Positions 55,411-64,000 of a DNA stretch of 64,000 bases are shown here, piece after piece. Both the position numbers and the translations under genes were made by a program. Every line of letters starts with the position of its first letter. Position 1 is the first letter of the stretch. Location: assembly GCF_001425605.1 (NCBI RefSeq), contig NZ_LMRG01000007.1, positions 62,001-126,000 on the forward strand, in the 5' to 3' direction. Below the pieces are notes generated by a model. It made no database searches, was not told where the DNA came from, and worked only from the letters and a program-made list of their open reading frames with translations. The DNA is from Rhizobium sp. Leaf453 (GTDB lineage Bacteria > Pseudomonadota > Alphaproteobacteria > Rhizobiales > Rhizobiaceae).

Positions 55411-58101
55411 TCAGGCCTTCTTGGCTTTTGCTGCCGTCTTTGGCTTGGCAGCCGCTTTCGGTTTGGCGGCGGTCTTCGGCTTCGCGGCCGCCTTCGGTTT
55501 TGCTGCCTTGGTCGCGCCCTCGGCCTTTTCTGCTTTCGGTTTCGCAGCCTTTGTTGCCTTGCCCTTGGCGGGCTTGAGCCCGGCCTTGGCGATACGCTCC
55601 GCAATCAGCACCAGCGATTCATCCAGTGTCACGGATGCCGGATCCTTGCCCTTCGGCAAGGTCGCATTGACCTTGCCCCAGTTGACATAGGGGCCGTACT
55701 TGCCGTCGCGCACGGTGATCGCGCCGCCGTCGGGATGTTCGCCGATCTCCTTCAGCGCGGCAGCAGATGCGCCGCGTCCACCCGGTCCCTTGGCCGCCTT
55801 GTCGGCAAGCACCGAGACGGCGCGGTTGAGGCCGATCGAAAACACGTCCTCGATGCTTTCGACGTTGGCATATTTCCCATCATGAAGGATGAAGGGTCCA
55901 TAGCGGCCGAGGCCGGAGGATATCATCTTGCCTGTTTCCGGATGGGCACCGATATCGCGTGGCAGCGAGAGCAGCGCCAGTGCCTTCTCGTGGTCGATGC
56001 TATCCGGTGCCCAACCCTTGGGCAGGCTGGAGCGCTTGGCTTCCTTGCCGTCGCCACGCTGGACATAGGGGCCGAAGCGGCCGGATCGCAGGGTAATTTC
56101 CTCGCCGGTATGCGGATCCTTGCCGAGCGCCTGCGGTTCGTTGCTGACGCCAGCTTCACCATTTGCGGCTTCTGCGCCGAACGGGCGGGTATATTTGCAT
56201 TCCGGATAGTTCGAGCAGCCGATGAAAGCGCCGTTGCGGCCGAGCTTCAGCGACAGCTTGCCCGTTCCGCAGACCTGGCACGTGCGCGGATCGCTGCCGT
56301 CCTCGCGCTTCGGGAAGACCAGCGGTGCCAGTTCTTCGTTCAGCGCATCGAGAACGTTGGTGACGCGCAGTTCCTTTGTGTCTTCGATCTGGGCGAAGAA
56401 ATCCTTCCAGAAGTCGCGTAGCACGTCCTTGTAGTTCAGTTCGCCGGCGGAAATCTGGTCGAGCTTCTCCTCCAGCGATGCCGTGAAATCATACTCGACA
56501 TAGCGGGTGAAGAAGCTTTCGAGGAAGGCTGTGACCAAGCGTCCCTTGGCTTCCGGGATCAGTTTACGCTTGTCGGTGACGACATATTCCCGGTCGCTCA
56601 GCGTCTTCAGCGTCGCGGCATAGGTCGAGGGTCGGCCGATGCCGAGTTCTTCCATCTTCTTGATCAGCGAGGCTTCCGAATAGCGCGGCGGCGGCTCGGT
56701 GAAGTGCTGGGTCGAGTTGATCTTCTGCTTGGCGAGATTTTCGCGTGCATTGATCTCCGGCAGGCGGCCATCCTCGTCGCCGTCGTCGCTCTGCTCGCCA
56801 TCCTCCTTCTGGTCGGTATAGGCGGCGATGAAGCCGTCGAAACGGATGACCGAACCGACAGCACGCAGGCCGGCCTTTTCGCCCTTGTTGTCGGCGGTGA
56901 TCTCGGCGGTCGTGCGTTCGATCTCAGCCGACGCCATCTGGCTCGCGATGCCGCGCTTCCAGATCAGGTCGTAAAGGCGCAACTGGTCGGCGTCGAGGAA
57001 GCGCTTCACCTGGTCCGGCGTGCGGGTGAAATCGGTCGGCCGCACCGCTTCGTGGGCTTCCTGGGCATTCTTCGCCTTGGTGGAATAAAGGCGGGCCTTG
57101 TCGGGCACGTATCGTGCGCCGAACTGGTCAGCAATCGCGCTGCGGGCGGCATCGATCGCTTCGGCCGCCATCTGCACGCCGTCGGTACGCATATAAGTAA
57201 TGAGACCGACGGTCTCGCCGCCGAGGTCGACACCTTCATAGAGTTTTTGCGCAACCTGCATGGTGCGCGAGGCGGAGAAGCCGAGCTTGGAGGAAGCGGC
57301 CTGCTGCAATGTCGACGTGGTGAAGGGCGGCGACGGGTTGCGCTTGACGGGCTTCGCCTCGACGCTATCGACCACGTAGCTGGCACTTTCCAGCAGAGCC
57401 TTCAACTTGCCCGCATCCTCGCCATTGGTGACGGCACGGGGCTGCAGACGCTTGCCGTCGGCCGAAACGAGCCTAGCCTCGAACTCATCGCCGCGTGGTG
57501 TTTTCAGGAGCGCGGACAGGTTCCAGTATTCTTCCGAAACGAAACGTTCGATCTCGGCTTCACGATCACAGACGAGGCGCAGCGCAACCGACTGCACGCG
57601 GCCGGCTGAACGGGCACCCGGCAGCTTGCGCCACAGGACCGGCGAGAGATTGAAGCCGACGAGATAGTCGAGTGCGCGGCGTGCCAGATAGGCGTCGACC
57701 AGCGGCACGTCGATGTCGCGCGGATTGGCCATTGCGTCGAGCACGGCCTTCTTGGTGATGGCGTTGAAGACGACACGGCTCACCGGCTTGTCGCCGATCA
57801 GCTTCTTCTTTCTCAAGAGATCGAGCACATGCCAGGAAATCGCCTCTCCCTCGCGATCCGGGTCGGTTGCAAGGATGAGACCGTCGGAGGATTTCAGCGC
57901 GTCGCCGATATCCTTCATGCGCTTGGCGGAGGAGGCATCGACCTCCCAGAGCATGGCGAAGTCATCGTCTGGCAGGACCGATCCATCCTTGGCGGGCAGG
58001 TCGCGCACGTGTCCGAACGAGGCGAGAACCTTGTAGCCTGGGCCTAGATACTTGTTGATGGTCTTCGCCTTTGCGGGCGATTCCACGACGACGACATTCA
58101 T
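55411..58101 (-). CDS. topA: DNA topoisomerase I
   Basis: An 896-residue type IA topoisomerase that relaxes negative supercoils. It has the TOPRIM motif (VVVVESPAKAKTINKYLGPG and LATDPDREGEAISWHVLDL), the catalytic tyrosine Y303 in GLITYMRTDG, and a C-terminal zinc-ribbon (CQVCGTGKLSLKLG) with several related repeats (GRFGPYVQRGD, GRYGPFILHDGK, GKYGPYVNWGK). The final 55 residues are a Lys/Ala/Pro-rich tail. ATG 58101 (MNVVVVESPA) is the family start. Confidence 0.95.
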   Translation of the reverse strand: MNVVVVESPAKAKTINKYLGPGYKVLASFGHVRDLPAKDGSVLPDDDFAMLWEVDASSAKRMKDIGDALKSSDGLILATDPDREGEAISWHVLDLLRKKKLIGDKPVSRVVFNAITKKAVLDAMANPRDIDVPLVDAYLARRALDYLVGFNLSPVLWRKLPGARSAGRVQSVALRLVCDREAEIERFVSEEYWNLSALLKTPRGDEFEARLVSADGKRLQPRAVTNGEDAGKLKALLESASYVVDSVEAKPVKRNPSPPFTTSTLQQAASSKLGFSASRTMQVAQKLYEGVDLGGETVGLITYMRTDGVQMAAEAIDAARSAIADQFGARYVPDKARLYSTKAKNAQEAHEAVRPTDFTRTPDQVKRFLDADQLRLYDLIWKRGIASQMASAEIERTTAEITADNKGEKAGLRAVGSVIRFDGFIAAYTDQKEDGEQSDDGDEDGRLPEINARENLAKQKINSTQHFTEPPPRYSEASLIKKMEELGIGRPSTYAATLKTLSDREYVVTDKRKLIPEAKGRLVTAFLESFFTRYVEYDFTASLEEKLDQISAGELNYKDVLRDFWKDFFAQIEDTKELRVTNVLDALNEELAPLVFPKREDGSDPRTCQVCGTGKLSLKLGRNGAFIGCSNYPECKYTRPFGAEAANGEAGVSNEPQALGKDPHTGEEITLRSGRFGPYVQRGDGKEAKRSSLPKGWAPDSIDHEKALALLSLPRDIGAHPETGKMISSGLGRYGPFILHDGKYANVESIEDVFSIGLNRAVSVLADKAAKGPGGRGASAAALKEIGEHPDGGAITVRDGKYGPYVNWGKVNATLPKGKDPASVTLDESLVLIAERIAKAGLKPAKGKATKAAKPKAEKAEGATKAAKPKAAAKPKTAAKPKAAAKPKTAAKAKKA

Positions 58102-58451
58102 GGTCATATTCTCAACGCAACCGTTCAAAGCTGTGCCAGGCCGGGGAAAGGCGGCACATTGGGAAATATCGATGCCCCGACATGAACAGGGATTCGTCTG
58201 CGGTCAAGTGCCGCGTGGAAAATAAGCCCATACAACGCAATGCAACCTAAAAGAGATTACGTTTTTATTGCAATTAAAGATAAATGCGTTATCGTTCATG
58301 AAGTGTACTCGATCTCCATCGAAACCAGGGCTTGAAACCAGTATTCGGCCCGACGGGGAGCCTGTTGACACGACCCGGGCGCCGTATTGGGTTTCGCTCG
58401 AACATGATGGCCTGCCGATGGGCGAAGTTGAATGCGCAACAGGGAAAACCG

Positions 58452-58709
58452 ATGATTCCGAATTCGAGCGGCACCGGCAAAAAGGAAGCCCAGACCCATG
58501 AAAAGATCGCCTATATCCGGCAGATGCTCGGCGAACTTCGCGGTGTCGCCAGTAATAAGGGCGCGGACATGCTGTGCTACCTGATCGAAATGGCCGCCGT
58601 GGAAGCCAGCGACATCCTGGCCGGCAAGCGGCGTCTCTCATTCGCCAATGCTGATGGAAACCAGACCGCCGGGATGCCGATGAAGGCGTCCGGCAAGATC
58701 AAGTTCTAA
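58452..58709 (+). CDS. Small conserved hypothetical protein overlapping dprA
   Basis: An 85-residue helical protein with an AGGGAA site 7 bases upstream of ATG 58452. It contains [20 protein letters not shown] and [20 protein letters not shown], then a short basic tail. It has the look of rhizobial small proteins with unknown function. Its last 72 bases overlap the 3' end of dprA on the other strand. The preceding 350 bp (58102-58451) up to topA hold no clear gene. Confidence 0.65.
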   Translation: MIPNSSGTGKKEAQTHEKIAYIRQMLGELRGVASNKGADMLCYLIEMAAVEASDILAGKRRLSFANADGNQTAGMPMKASGKIKF

Positions 58710-59789
58710 CAGGACAAGGTAGACTGCGGACGCTGAAAGTCCGGTGTGGCGAATGATGTCGTCGATTTCGACGGGCGTCGGCCCCAGCGCATCGGTGATC
58801 CTGACGCGATCGTTCTCATCCGGCGGCGGCGTCATTGGGCCGGGATCGTGTTCACCGGGTTCTTCCGCCCGCGGTGGCGTGAACAGATCGATGCGGCTGA
58901 GAGGCGCCAGGGCTTGCAGGATATCCTGCGCTTCGGTCGTCACCGTCGCGCCGTCCTTCAAGAGGCCGTTCGTTCCATGACAGCGCGGATCGAGCGGCGA
59001 TCCCGGAACGGCAAAGACAAGGCGGCCGAAGTCACCGGCATACCGGGCAGTGATCAGCGAGCCTGAGCGCGATGCGGCCTCGACGACGAGGAGGCCGAGG
59101 CTGACACCGGCAATCAGCCGGTTGCGACGCGGAAAATCACGGGCGCGGGGTTCCCAGCCGAACGGCATTTCACTGATCGCCAATCCATTGCCGTCGGTGA
59201 TTTCATCGAGCAGGCCGACATTCTCCGGCGGGTAGGGCTGATCGAGACCGCCTGCAAGTGCTGCGATCGTTCCCGTGTCGAGGCTGGCGCGGTGGGCCGC
59301 CGTATCGATCCCGCGCGCAAGGCCGGAAATGATGGAATAGCCGGATCGGCCGACATCGCGCGCCATCATTGCGGCAAACTTGGTGCCGCTGATCGAGGCA
59401 TTGCGGGAGCCGACGATGCCGAGCGAGGGCACAGTGCCGATGGCGGGATTGCCCTTGGCCGCAAGCAGTGGCGGCGCGCCATCGATCTGGCGCAGGGCTG
59501 GAGGGTAGTCGGGTTCGCCGATGCCGACGAAGCGGGCACCCAGACGACTAGCGATTGCCAGTTCCTTCTCCGCCTCGGCGACGGAAGCGACACGGATCGC
59601 GCGGGTCGAACCACCACGCCGCGACAGTTCCGGCAGCATCTCCAGCGCCGTCTCGGCCGAACCGAAATGATTGATGAGGTCACGGAAAGTGGCCGGGCCG
59701 ACATTGTCGCTGCGGATCAGCCTCAGCCAGGCAATTCTCTGTCGTTCCGTCAGCGCAATCCCGTTTCGTCCCGCGCTGCCGTTCGACAT
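58638..59789 (-). CDS. dprA: DNA-processing protein A (DprA/Smf)
   Basis: A 383-residue protein that loads RecA on incoming single-stranded DNA during transformation or recombination. The Rossmann core is visible in [37 protein letters not shown] and [18 protein letters not shown], with [13 protein letters not shown] and [16 protein letters not shown]. The C-terminal winged helix ([20 protein letters not shown]) is the DprA extension. It lies 7 bases after the plsY stop. Confidence 0.93.
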   Translation of the reverse strand: MSNGSAGRNGIALTERQRIAWLRLIRSDNVGPATFRDLINHFGSAETALEMLPELSRRGGSTRAIRVASVAEAEKELAIASRLGARFVGIGEPDYPPALRQIDGAPPLLAAKGNPAIGTVPSLGIVGSRNASISGTKFAAMMARDVGRSGYSIISGLARGIDTAAHRASLDTGTIAALAGGLDQPYPPENVGLLDEITDGNGLAISEMPFGWEPRARDFPRRNRLIAGVSLGLLVVEAASRSGSLITARYAGDFGRLVFAVPGSPLDPRCHGTNGLLKDGATVTTEAQDILQALAPLSRIDLFTPPRAEEPGEHDPGPMTPPPDENDRVRITDALGPTPVEIDDIIRHTGLSASAVYLVLLELDLAGRLHRHPGGLVSISIGE

Positions 59790-59795
59790 TCGGTC

Positions 59796-60407
59796 TTATC
59801 CCTTTTCCCCGATCCGGCCCTCGGTTCCGGCCATAAGCCGCTGGATGTTCGCCTTGTGCTTGATCCAGGTGATGATGCTCATCACCACGAACAGAATGCC
59901 GATTTTCCCATAGCCCGTTGCCAACAGTACAACCGGAACGACGACGGTTGCAACCAGCGCCGAGAGCGAGGAATAACGGGTGAGCTTGGCGATGCTGAGC
60001 CAGACGGCAGCAAAGACGAGGACGATCAACGGCGCAAGTCCAAGCAGGACGCCAATATAGGTGGCAATGCCCTTGCCACCCTTGAAGCCCAGCCATACGG
60101 GAAAGAGATGGCCCAGAAACGCCGCGAACCCGGCTGCGATGCCGGCCTCGATCCCCCAACGTGATGCAATCGCGGCGGCAGCCGTACCCTTAAGGGCGTC
60201 GAGCAGCAGGGTGGCAGCGGCCAGTTTCTTGTTGCCGGTGCGCAGAACGTTGGTCGCGCCGATATTGCCGGAGCCGATCTTGCGCACATCACCCAGCCCC
60301 GCCATGCGGGTGAGGATGAGGCCGAAGGGGATCGTGCCGAGCAGATAGCCGAAGATTGCTGCGATGGCCGTCGATACGGCATCGAGCTGCCAGGAAAATA
60401 TGTCCAC
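59796..60407 (-). CDS. plsY: Glycerol-3-phosphate acyltransferase PlsY
   Basis: A 203-residue integral membrane enzyme that makes lysophosphatidic acid from acyl phosphate. Motifs: [20 protein letters not shown] (phosphate loop), [20 protein letters not shown] and a final [23 protein letters not shown] purine tract lies 7-9 bases before GTG 60407, which gives the standard length; the ATG at 60422 has no ribosome binding site. Confidence 0.9.
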   Translation of the reverse strand: MDIFSWQLDAVSTAIAAIFGYLLGTIPFGLILTRMAGLGDVRKIGSGNIGATNVLRTGNKKLAAATLLLDALKGTAAAAIASRWGIEAGIAAGFAAFLGHLFPVWLGFKGGKGIATYIGVLLGLAPLIVLVFAAVWLSIAKLTRYSSLSALVATVVVPVVLLATGYGKIGILFVVMSIITWIKHKANIQRLMAGTEGRIGEKG

Positions 60408-60434
60408 CGGTTCCCCTCCCATGGTCCGTATCGC

Positions 60435-61718
60435 TTAGATGGAATGGACCAGTTTTCCCGCAACATAGGTTTGAACCGCCCGGCCGGTAAAGCGGGCATT
60501 TTCGAACGGCGTGTTTTTCGATCGCGAGATGATGGCGTCCTTGCCGAACAGCCAGGGCTCTTCGAGATCGATCAATGTAATGTCGGCCTTGGCGCCGGGC
60601 TTCAGCGTGCCGGCGTCGAGGCCGAAGATCTGTGCTGGGCGGGTCGACAGCGCATCAATCAGGCGCATCAGCGGCACGCCGCCGCTGTGGTAGAGCCGAA
60701 GGGCGGCTGGCAGAAGCGTTTCCAGACCGATCGCGCCATCGGCGGCATCGGCGAAGGGCAGGCGCTTGGTATCGACATCCTGTGGATCGTGCGAGGAGAC
60801 GATGATATCGATCGTGCCATTTGCCAGTGCTTCCACCATCGCCACCCGATCGTCCTCGCCACGCAGCGGCGGCGAGAGTTTGAAGAAGGTGCGGTATTCG
60901 CCAATATCGTTCTCGTTCAAGGTCAAATGGTTGATCGAGATGCCGCAGGTGACATTGGCGCCGCGCTTGCGGGCCGTGGCGATGGCTTCCGCCGATTCCG
61001 GTAGCGAGATTTTCGCAGCGTGATAGGCGGCCTTCGTCAGACCGGCGATGCGCAGGTCGCGCTCCAGCGGTATGATTTCGGCTTCGCGCGGCACGCCCGA
61101 AAGGCCGAGCCAGCTTGCCAGCAGACCCTCGTTCATGACGCCGCCGGCGCCCAAATACTTGTCGCGCGTTTCGAGCGAGATCACCGCCCCGAATTCCCGC
61201 GCATAGGTCATGGCGCGGCGCAGCACCAGCGTGTCATGGACAGGCTGGCGGCCATTGGTGAAGCAGACAGCGCCCGCTTCTCGCAACAGGCCCAACTCGG
61301 TCATTTCCTCGCCGTCGAGATGCTTGGTCAGTGCGGCAGCCGGATAGACGTTGACGAGCGCCTTGTCGCGGGCGGTCTTCTGGACGAATTCCACCAGCGC
61401 GATATCGTCGATCACCGGATCTGTGTCCGGCATGGTGATGATCGAGGTGACGCCGCCGGCAGCCGCCGCGCGCGAGGCGGATTCGATCGTTTCGCGATAT
61501 TCGCCGCCGGGTTCGCCGACGAAAACGCGCGCATCGACAAGACCGGGCACGGCGACAAGGCCGTTGCAATCGCGGATTTCGGCACCGGCTGGCGCGCCAT
61601 GTGCGTCCTTGCCGACAGCCGTGATGACGCCGTTTTCGATGACGATATTGCCGGTTTCATCGATGTTACGCGAAGGGTCGATGACGCGCAGGTTTTTCAG
61701 GACGAGGGAATTGGTCAT
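60435..61718 (-). CDS. pyrC: Dihydroorotase-like protein, probably catalytically inactive
   Basis: A 427-residue amidohydrolase-fold protein of the dihydroorotase family. The metal-binding HxH is lost: where active enzymes have PGLVDMHVHLREPG, this protein has [14 protein letters not shown] (R64 and F66 instead of His, and G68 in place of the substrate arginine). A further active-site region (usually TDHAPH) reads SSHDPQD. In Pseudomonas an inactive dihydroorotase homologue supports aspartate transcarbamoylase, and this gene overlaps pyrB by four bases, so the same structural role is inferred. The true dihydroorotase should be elsewhere in the genome. Confidence 0.85.
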   Translation of the reverse strand: MTNSLVLKNLRVIDPSRNIDETGNIVIENGVITAVGKDAHGAPAGAEIRDCNGLVAVPGLVDARVFVGEPGGEYRETIESASRAAAAGGVTSIITMPDTDPVIDDIALVEFVQKTARDKALVNVYPAAALTKHLDGEEMTELGLLREAGAVCFTNGRQPVHDTLVLRRAMTYAREFGAVISLETRDKYLGAGGVMNEGLLASWLGLSGVPREAEIIPLERDLRIAGLTKAAYHAAKISLPESAEAIATARKRGANVTCGISINHLTLNENDIGEYRTFFKLSPPLRGEDDRVAMVEALANGTIDIIVSSHDPQDVDTKRLPFADAADGAIGLETLLPAALRLYHSGGVPLMRLIDALSTRPAQIFGLDAGTLKPGAKADITLIDLEEPWLFGKDAIISRSKNTPFENARFTGRAVQTYVAGKLVHSI

Positions 61719-62656
61719 GCGCGCGGCCCCTGGTTCTGCGAAAGAAGAAGTGTTTCCATCACCGCCATGCGCACGGCGACCCCCATTTCAACCTGTTGCT
61801 CGATGACGCTCTGCGGGCCATCGGCAATGTCGGATGCGATCTCGACGCCACGGTTCATCGGGCCGGGATGCATGACAAGCGCATCCTCCTTGGCCGCCTT
61901 CAGCTTTTCCGCGTCAAGGCCGTAGTAGCGGAAATATTCGCGCACCGAAGGCACGAAGGAGCCGGCCATGCGCTCACGCTGCAGGCGCAGCATCATCACG
62001 ACATCGGCATCCTTCAGGCCTTCCTCCATTGAGTGATAGACCTCGGCGCCCATATCGGCGATTCCCGACGGCAGCAGTGTGGCGGGCGCGACGACGCGCA
62101 CGCGGGCACCCATCTGGTTGAGAAGCAGGATGTTCGAGCGGGCGACGCGCGAATGCAGCACGTCACCGCAGATGGCGACGATGATGCGCGACAGCTTGCC
62201 TTTGGCGCGGCGAATGGTCAGCGCGTCGAGCAGGGCCTGCGTCGGATGTTCATGTTGGCCGTCGCCGGCATTGACGACAGAGCAAGAGACTTTCTGCGCG
62301 AGTAGGGCGGCGGCCCCGGCGGAAGAGTGGCGAACGACCAGCACGTCGGGGTGCATCGCGTTCAGCGTCATCGCGGTATCGATCAGCGTCTCGCCCTTCT
62401 TCACCGAAGAATTGCTCACCGACATGTTCATGACGTCGGCACCGAGCCGCTTGCCGGCCAGTTCGAAGGAGGACTGCGTGCGGGTCGAGGCTTCGAAGAA
62501 CAGGTTGATCTGCGTCAGGCCGCGCAGCGTCGATGTCTTCTTTTCTCTCTGCCGGGAAATCTTGACGGCTTCGTCTGCCCGGTCGAGCAGCAGCGTGATG
62601 TCCTGTTCCGTCAGGCCCTTGATGCCCAGCAGGTGGCGATGCGGAAAGAAATCCAT
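61715..62656 (-). CDS. pyrB: Aspartate carbamoyltransferase catalytic subunit
   Basis: A 313-residue enzyme for the second step of pyrimidine synthesis. The carbamoyl-phosphate site is STRTQSSFE at residues 57-65, the aspartate side includes [15 protein letters not shown] and MLRLQRERM, and the C-terminal half has [15 protein letters not shown] 62656 ([10 protein letters not shown]) is chosen over the ORF start at 62671. It overlaps the dihydroorotase-like gene by four bases. Confidence 0.95.
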   Translation of the reverse strand: MDFFPHRHLLGIKGLTEQDITLLLDRADEAVKISRQREKKTSTLRGLTQINLFFEASTRTQSSFELAGKRLGADVMNMSVSNSSVKKGETLIDTAMTLNAMHPDVLVVRHSSAGAAALLAQKVSCSVVNAGDGQHEHPTQALLDALTIRRAKGKLSRIIVAICGDVLHSRVARSNILLLNQMGARVRVVAPATLLPSGIADMGAEVYHSMEEGLKDADVVMMLRLQRERMAGSFVPSVREYFRYYGLDAEKLKAAKEDALVMHPGPMNRGVEIASDIADGPQSVIEQQVEMGVAVRMAVMETLLLSQNQGPRA

Positions 62657-62811
62657 GGAGAGCCGCCTCATTTTTTAGAAGTTGGGTGGGTCTATAATGA
62701 CTGTGCGGTAAACCGGCAAGGCTGAGGGGGTGCAAACCGGGTGCATCCCCACGCTTTTCTGGCCTTATCGCAGCATCCTCAAAATTGTTGCGGCAAGCGG
62801 CGTTTATCCCA

Positions 62812-62838
62812 TCCCGATGCTGTTCCTAAGCATCGGGA
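62812..62838 (+). other. Perfect 10-bp hairpin before the acyl-CoA dehydrogenase gene
   Basis: TCCCGATGCT (62812-62821) with AGCATCGGGA (62829-62838), 7-base loop, 20 bases upstream of the start. It could be a dyad operator or an RNA hairpin. There is no T-run, so it is not a terminator. Confidence 0.5.
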
Positions 62839-62857
62839 CTTAAGCTAGAAACGCGAC

Positions 62858-64000
62858 ATGACTCTGAACCGAAATGAACAGAAACTCGCCGATCTGAACC
62901 AGCCCAAGCCCTGGTCGGGGATCAATGCATTCCGCTCCGATCCGTTGTTGGTCGATGTCGCTGCGTCGATGCCGCGGCCGCTGCGCGACGATTTCGAATC
63001 GATCGGCCGCTACGTGACCTCGCCGGAAGCCCAGGATCTGGCGCGGATGGCGAACGAAGGCGTGCCGAAGCTGCGCACCCACGGCCCGCGTGGCGAGCGT
63101 CTCGATGTCGTCGATTTCCATCCGGCCTGGCACGCGCTGATGCGCCGTTCGATGACCTCGGGCCTGCATGCCTCCGCCTGGGAAAACATTGCCGACGAGC
63201 GCGGCCGGTCGCACAAGGCGCGTGCCCTGCGTTTCTACCTGACGGCACAGCTTGAAGCCGGTCATCTCTGCCCGTTGACGATGACCAGCGCTTCTGTCGC
63301 TGCGATCTCGGCGTCTGCGGCGGTACAGAAGGAATGGGCGCCGAAGATCCTGTCGCGCAAATACGATTCGTCGAACAAGCCCTGGATGCAGAAATCCGCC
63401 GTGACCATCGGCATGGGCATGACGGAAAAGCAGGGCGGGACGGATGTGCGCGCCAATACCTCGATCGCCGAGCGGGTGGGCGAGGGAATATACCGCCTGA
63501 CCGGCCACAAATGGTTCCTGTCGGCGCCGATGAGCGACGCTTTCGTGATGCTGGCGCAGACGCGCGACGGTCTCGGCTGCTTTCTGGTGCCGAGGTTGCT
63601 TGAAGACGGTTCGGCCAATGGGCTCAGGTTCCAGCGGTTGAAGGATAAGATCGGCAATCGTTCCAATGCCTCCTCGGAAGTCGAATTTTCCGAGACCTTC
63701 GGCTTCCTGTTGGGAACGCCGGATGCCGGCATCCGTACCATTCTCGACATGGTGACGCTGACTCGGCTCGATTGCGCTCTGGCATCCGCCGGCATGATGC
63801 GCGCCTCGCTGGCCGAGGCCGTCCATCATGTGCGCGGCCGCAAGGTGTCCGGCAAGCCGCTGGTCGCCCAGCCGATGATGACACGCGTGCTCGCCGATAT
63901 GGCGCTCGACGTGGCGGCCGCAAGCGCCTTGTCTTTCCGTCTCGCCGAAGCCTTCGATAAGGCGCGCGACAGCGCCGAAGACGCCGCCTATGCCCGCATC
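62858..64000 (+). CDS. AidB-like acyl-CoA dehydrogenase (3' end outside window)
   Basis: The first 381 residues of a flavin-dependent acyl-CoA dehydrogenase-fold protein of the AidB/isovaleryl-CoA type. Visible: SGLHASAWENIADERGRSHK, PLTMTSASVAAISASA, and the FAD-contact region MGMTEKQGGTDVRANTSIAE followed by GHKWFLSAPMSDAFVMLAQT. AidB of E. coli is induced in the adaptive response to alkylation, so a repair-linked role is possible. The start ATG 62858 has no strong ribosome binding site. The frame stays open to the last base. Confidence 0.88.
   Translation, partial: MTLNRNEQKLADLNQPKPWSGINAFRSDPLLVDVAASMPRPLRDDFESIGRYVTSPEAQDLARMANEGVPKLRTHGPRGERLDVVDFHPAWHALMRRSMTSGLHASAWENIADERGRSHKARALRFYLTAQLEAGHLCPLTMTSASVAAISASAAVQKEWAPKILSRKYDSSNKPWMQKSAVTIGMGMTEKQGGTDVRANTSIAERVGEGIYRLTGHKWFLSAPMSDAFVMLAQTRDGLGCFLVPRLLEDGSANGLRFQRLKDKIGNRSNASSEVEFSETFGFLLGTPDAGIRTILDMVTLTRLDCALASAGMMRASLAEAVHHVRGRKVSGKPLVAQPMMTRVLADMALDVAAASALSFRLAEAFDKARDSAEDAAYARI

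Noticed and set aside
62840-63829. Minus-strand 329-codon ORF at the window end
   Set aside because: The plus strand encodes an unmistakable acyl-CoA dehydrogenase over the same bases, with no stop to the last base.
1-64000. CRISPR arrays, insertion sequences, prophage or integrative elements
   Set aside because: No regularly spaced repeats, transposase, integrase or phage-structural genes were seen; base and codon use are uniform.

Overview
The window reads as chromosomal DNA of an alphaproteobacterium of the family Rhizobiaceae (Rhizobium, Neorhizobium, Agrobacterium or a close relative). The support is a 14-subunit nuo operon carrying rhizobial accessory genes (a NuoE with a helix-hairpin-helix tail, a second HhH protein, a small secreted protein), the nuoN-birA-rnj-mce-DUF1467-proS-lolCD-dnaE order, a divK-pleD-rpmG block, DUF982 and DUF3572 proteins, and alphaproteobacterial regulatory motifs (GAAC-N7-GAAC LexA boxes and TTAA-N7-TTAAC CtrA sites). 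Almost all of it is housekeeping sequence. I see no insertion sequence, prophage or CRISPR array.

Layout. 1-3.4 kb: 3' part of a YhaN-like DNA-repair ATPase, a cupin enzyme, a small hypothetical protein and a lipoprotein. 3.5-11.9 kb: a carbohydrate module with a divergent LacI regulator, a CUT1 ABC importer (ATPase, two permeases, binding protein) and a GH2 glycosidase. It probably imports and hydrolyses a beta-linked oligosaccharide or glycoside. 12-13.9 kb: a soluble double-PAS chemoreceptor behind a CtrA-type site. 14-14.7 kb: tRNA-Val and two identical tRNA-Asp genes. 14.8-15.5 kb: two orphan small genes. 16-32 kb: nuoA-N, respiratory complex I. 32-39.4 kb: birA, RNase J, methylmalonyl-CoA epimerase, DUF1467, proS and lolC/E-lolD. 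39.4-47.6 kb: replication and DNA-damage genes (dnaE; dinB with an SOS box), an L,D-transpeptidase, a HAD protein and DUF3572. 47.8-50.5 kb: divK-pleD, a structured small-RNA candidate and rpmG. 50.6-62.7 kb: a long minus-strand series (MFS, NUDIX, DUF983, rnr, topA, dprA, plsY, a degenerate dihydroorotase, pyrB). 62.9 kb to the end: 5' part of an AidB-like acyl-CoA dehydrogenase.

The most interesting element is easy to miss. At 40158-40244 there is a 28-codon gene with a strong ribosome binding site. It encodes a tiny single-pass membrane protein. Its promoter (TTGACG-N17-CATTAA) is overlaid by three GAAC elements spaced exactly 11 bp apart, which makes two overlapping LexA boxes. This layout matches the SOS-induced division inhibitor SidA of Caulobacter in logic, and it suggests an undescribed DNA-damage checkpoint peptide in this group. 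A second LexA box precedes dinB. The other leading observations are a terminator-ended structured RNA at about 50083-50251 behind CtrA half-sites, a minus-strand RNA candidate upstream of proS, a dihydroorotase paralogue that has lost its metal ligands beside pyrB, and the repeated HhH domain in the complex I operon.
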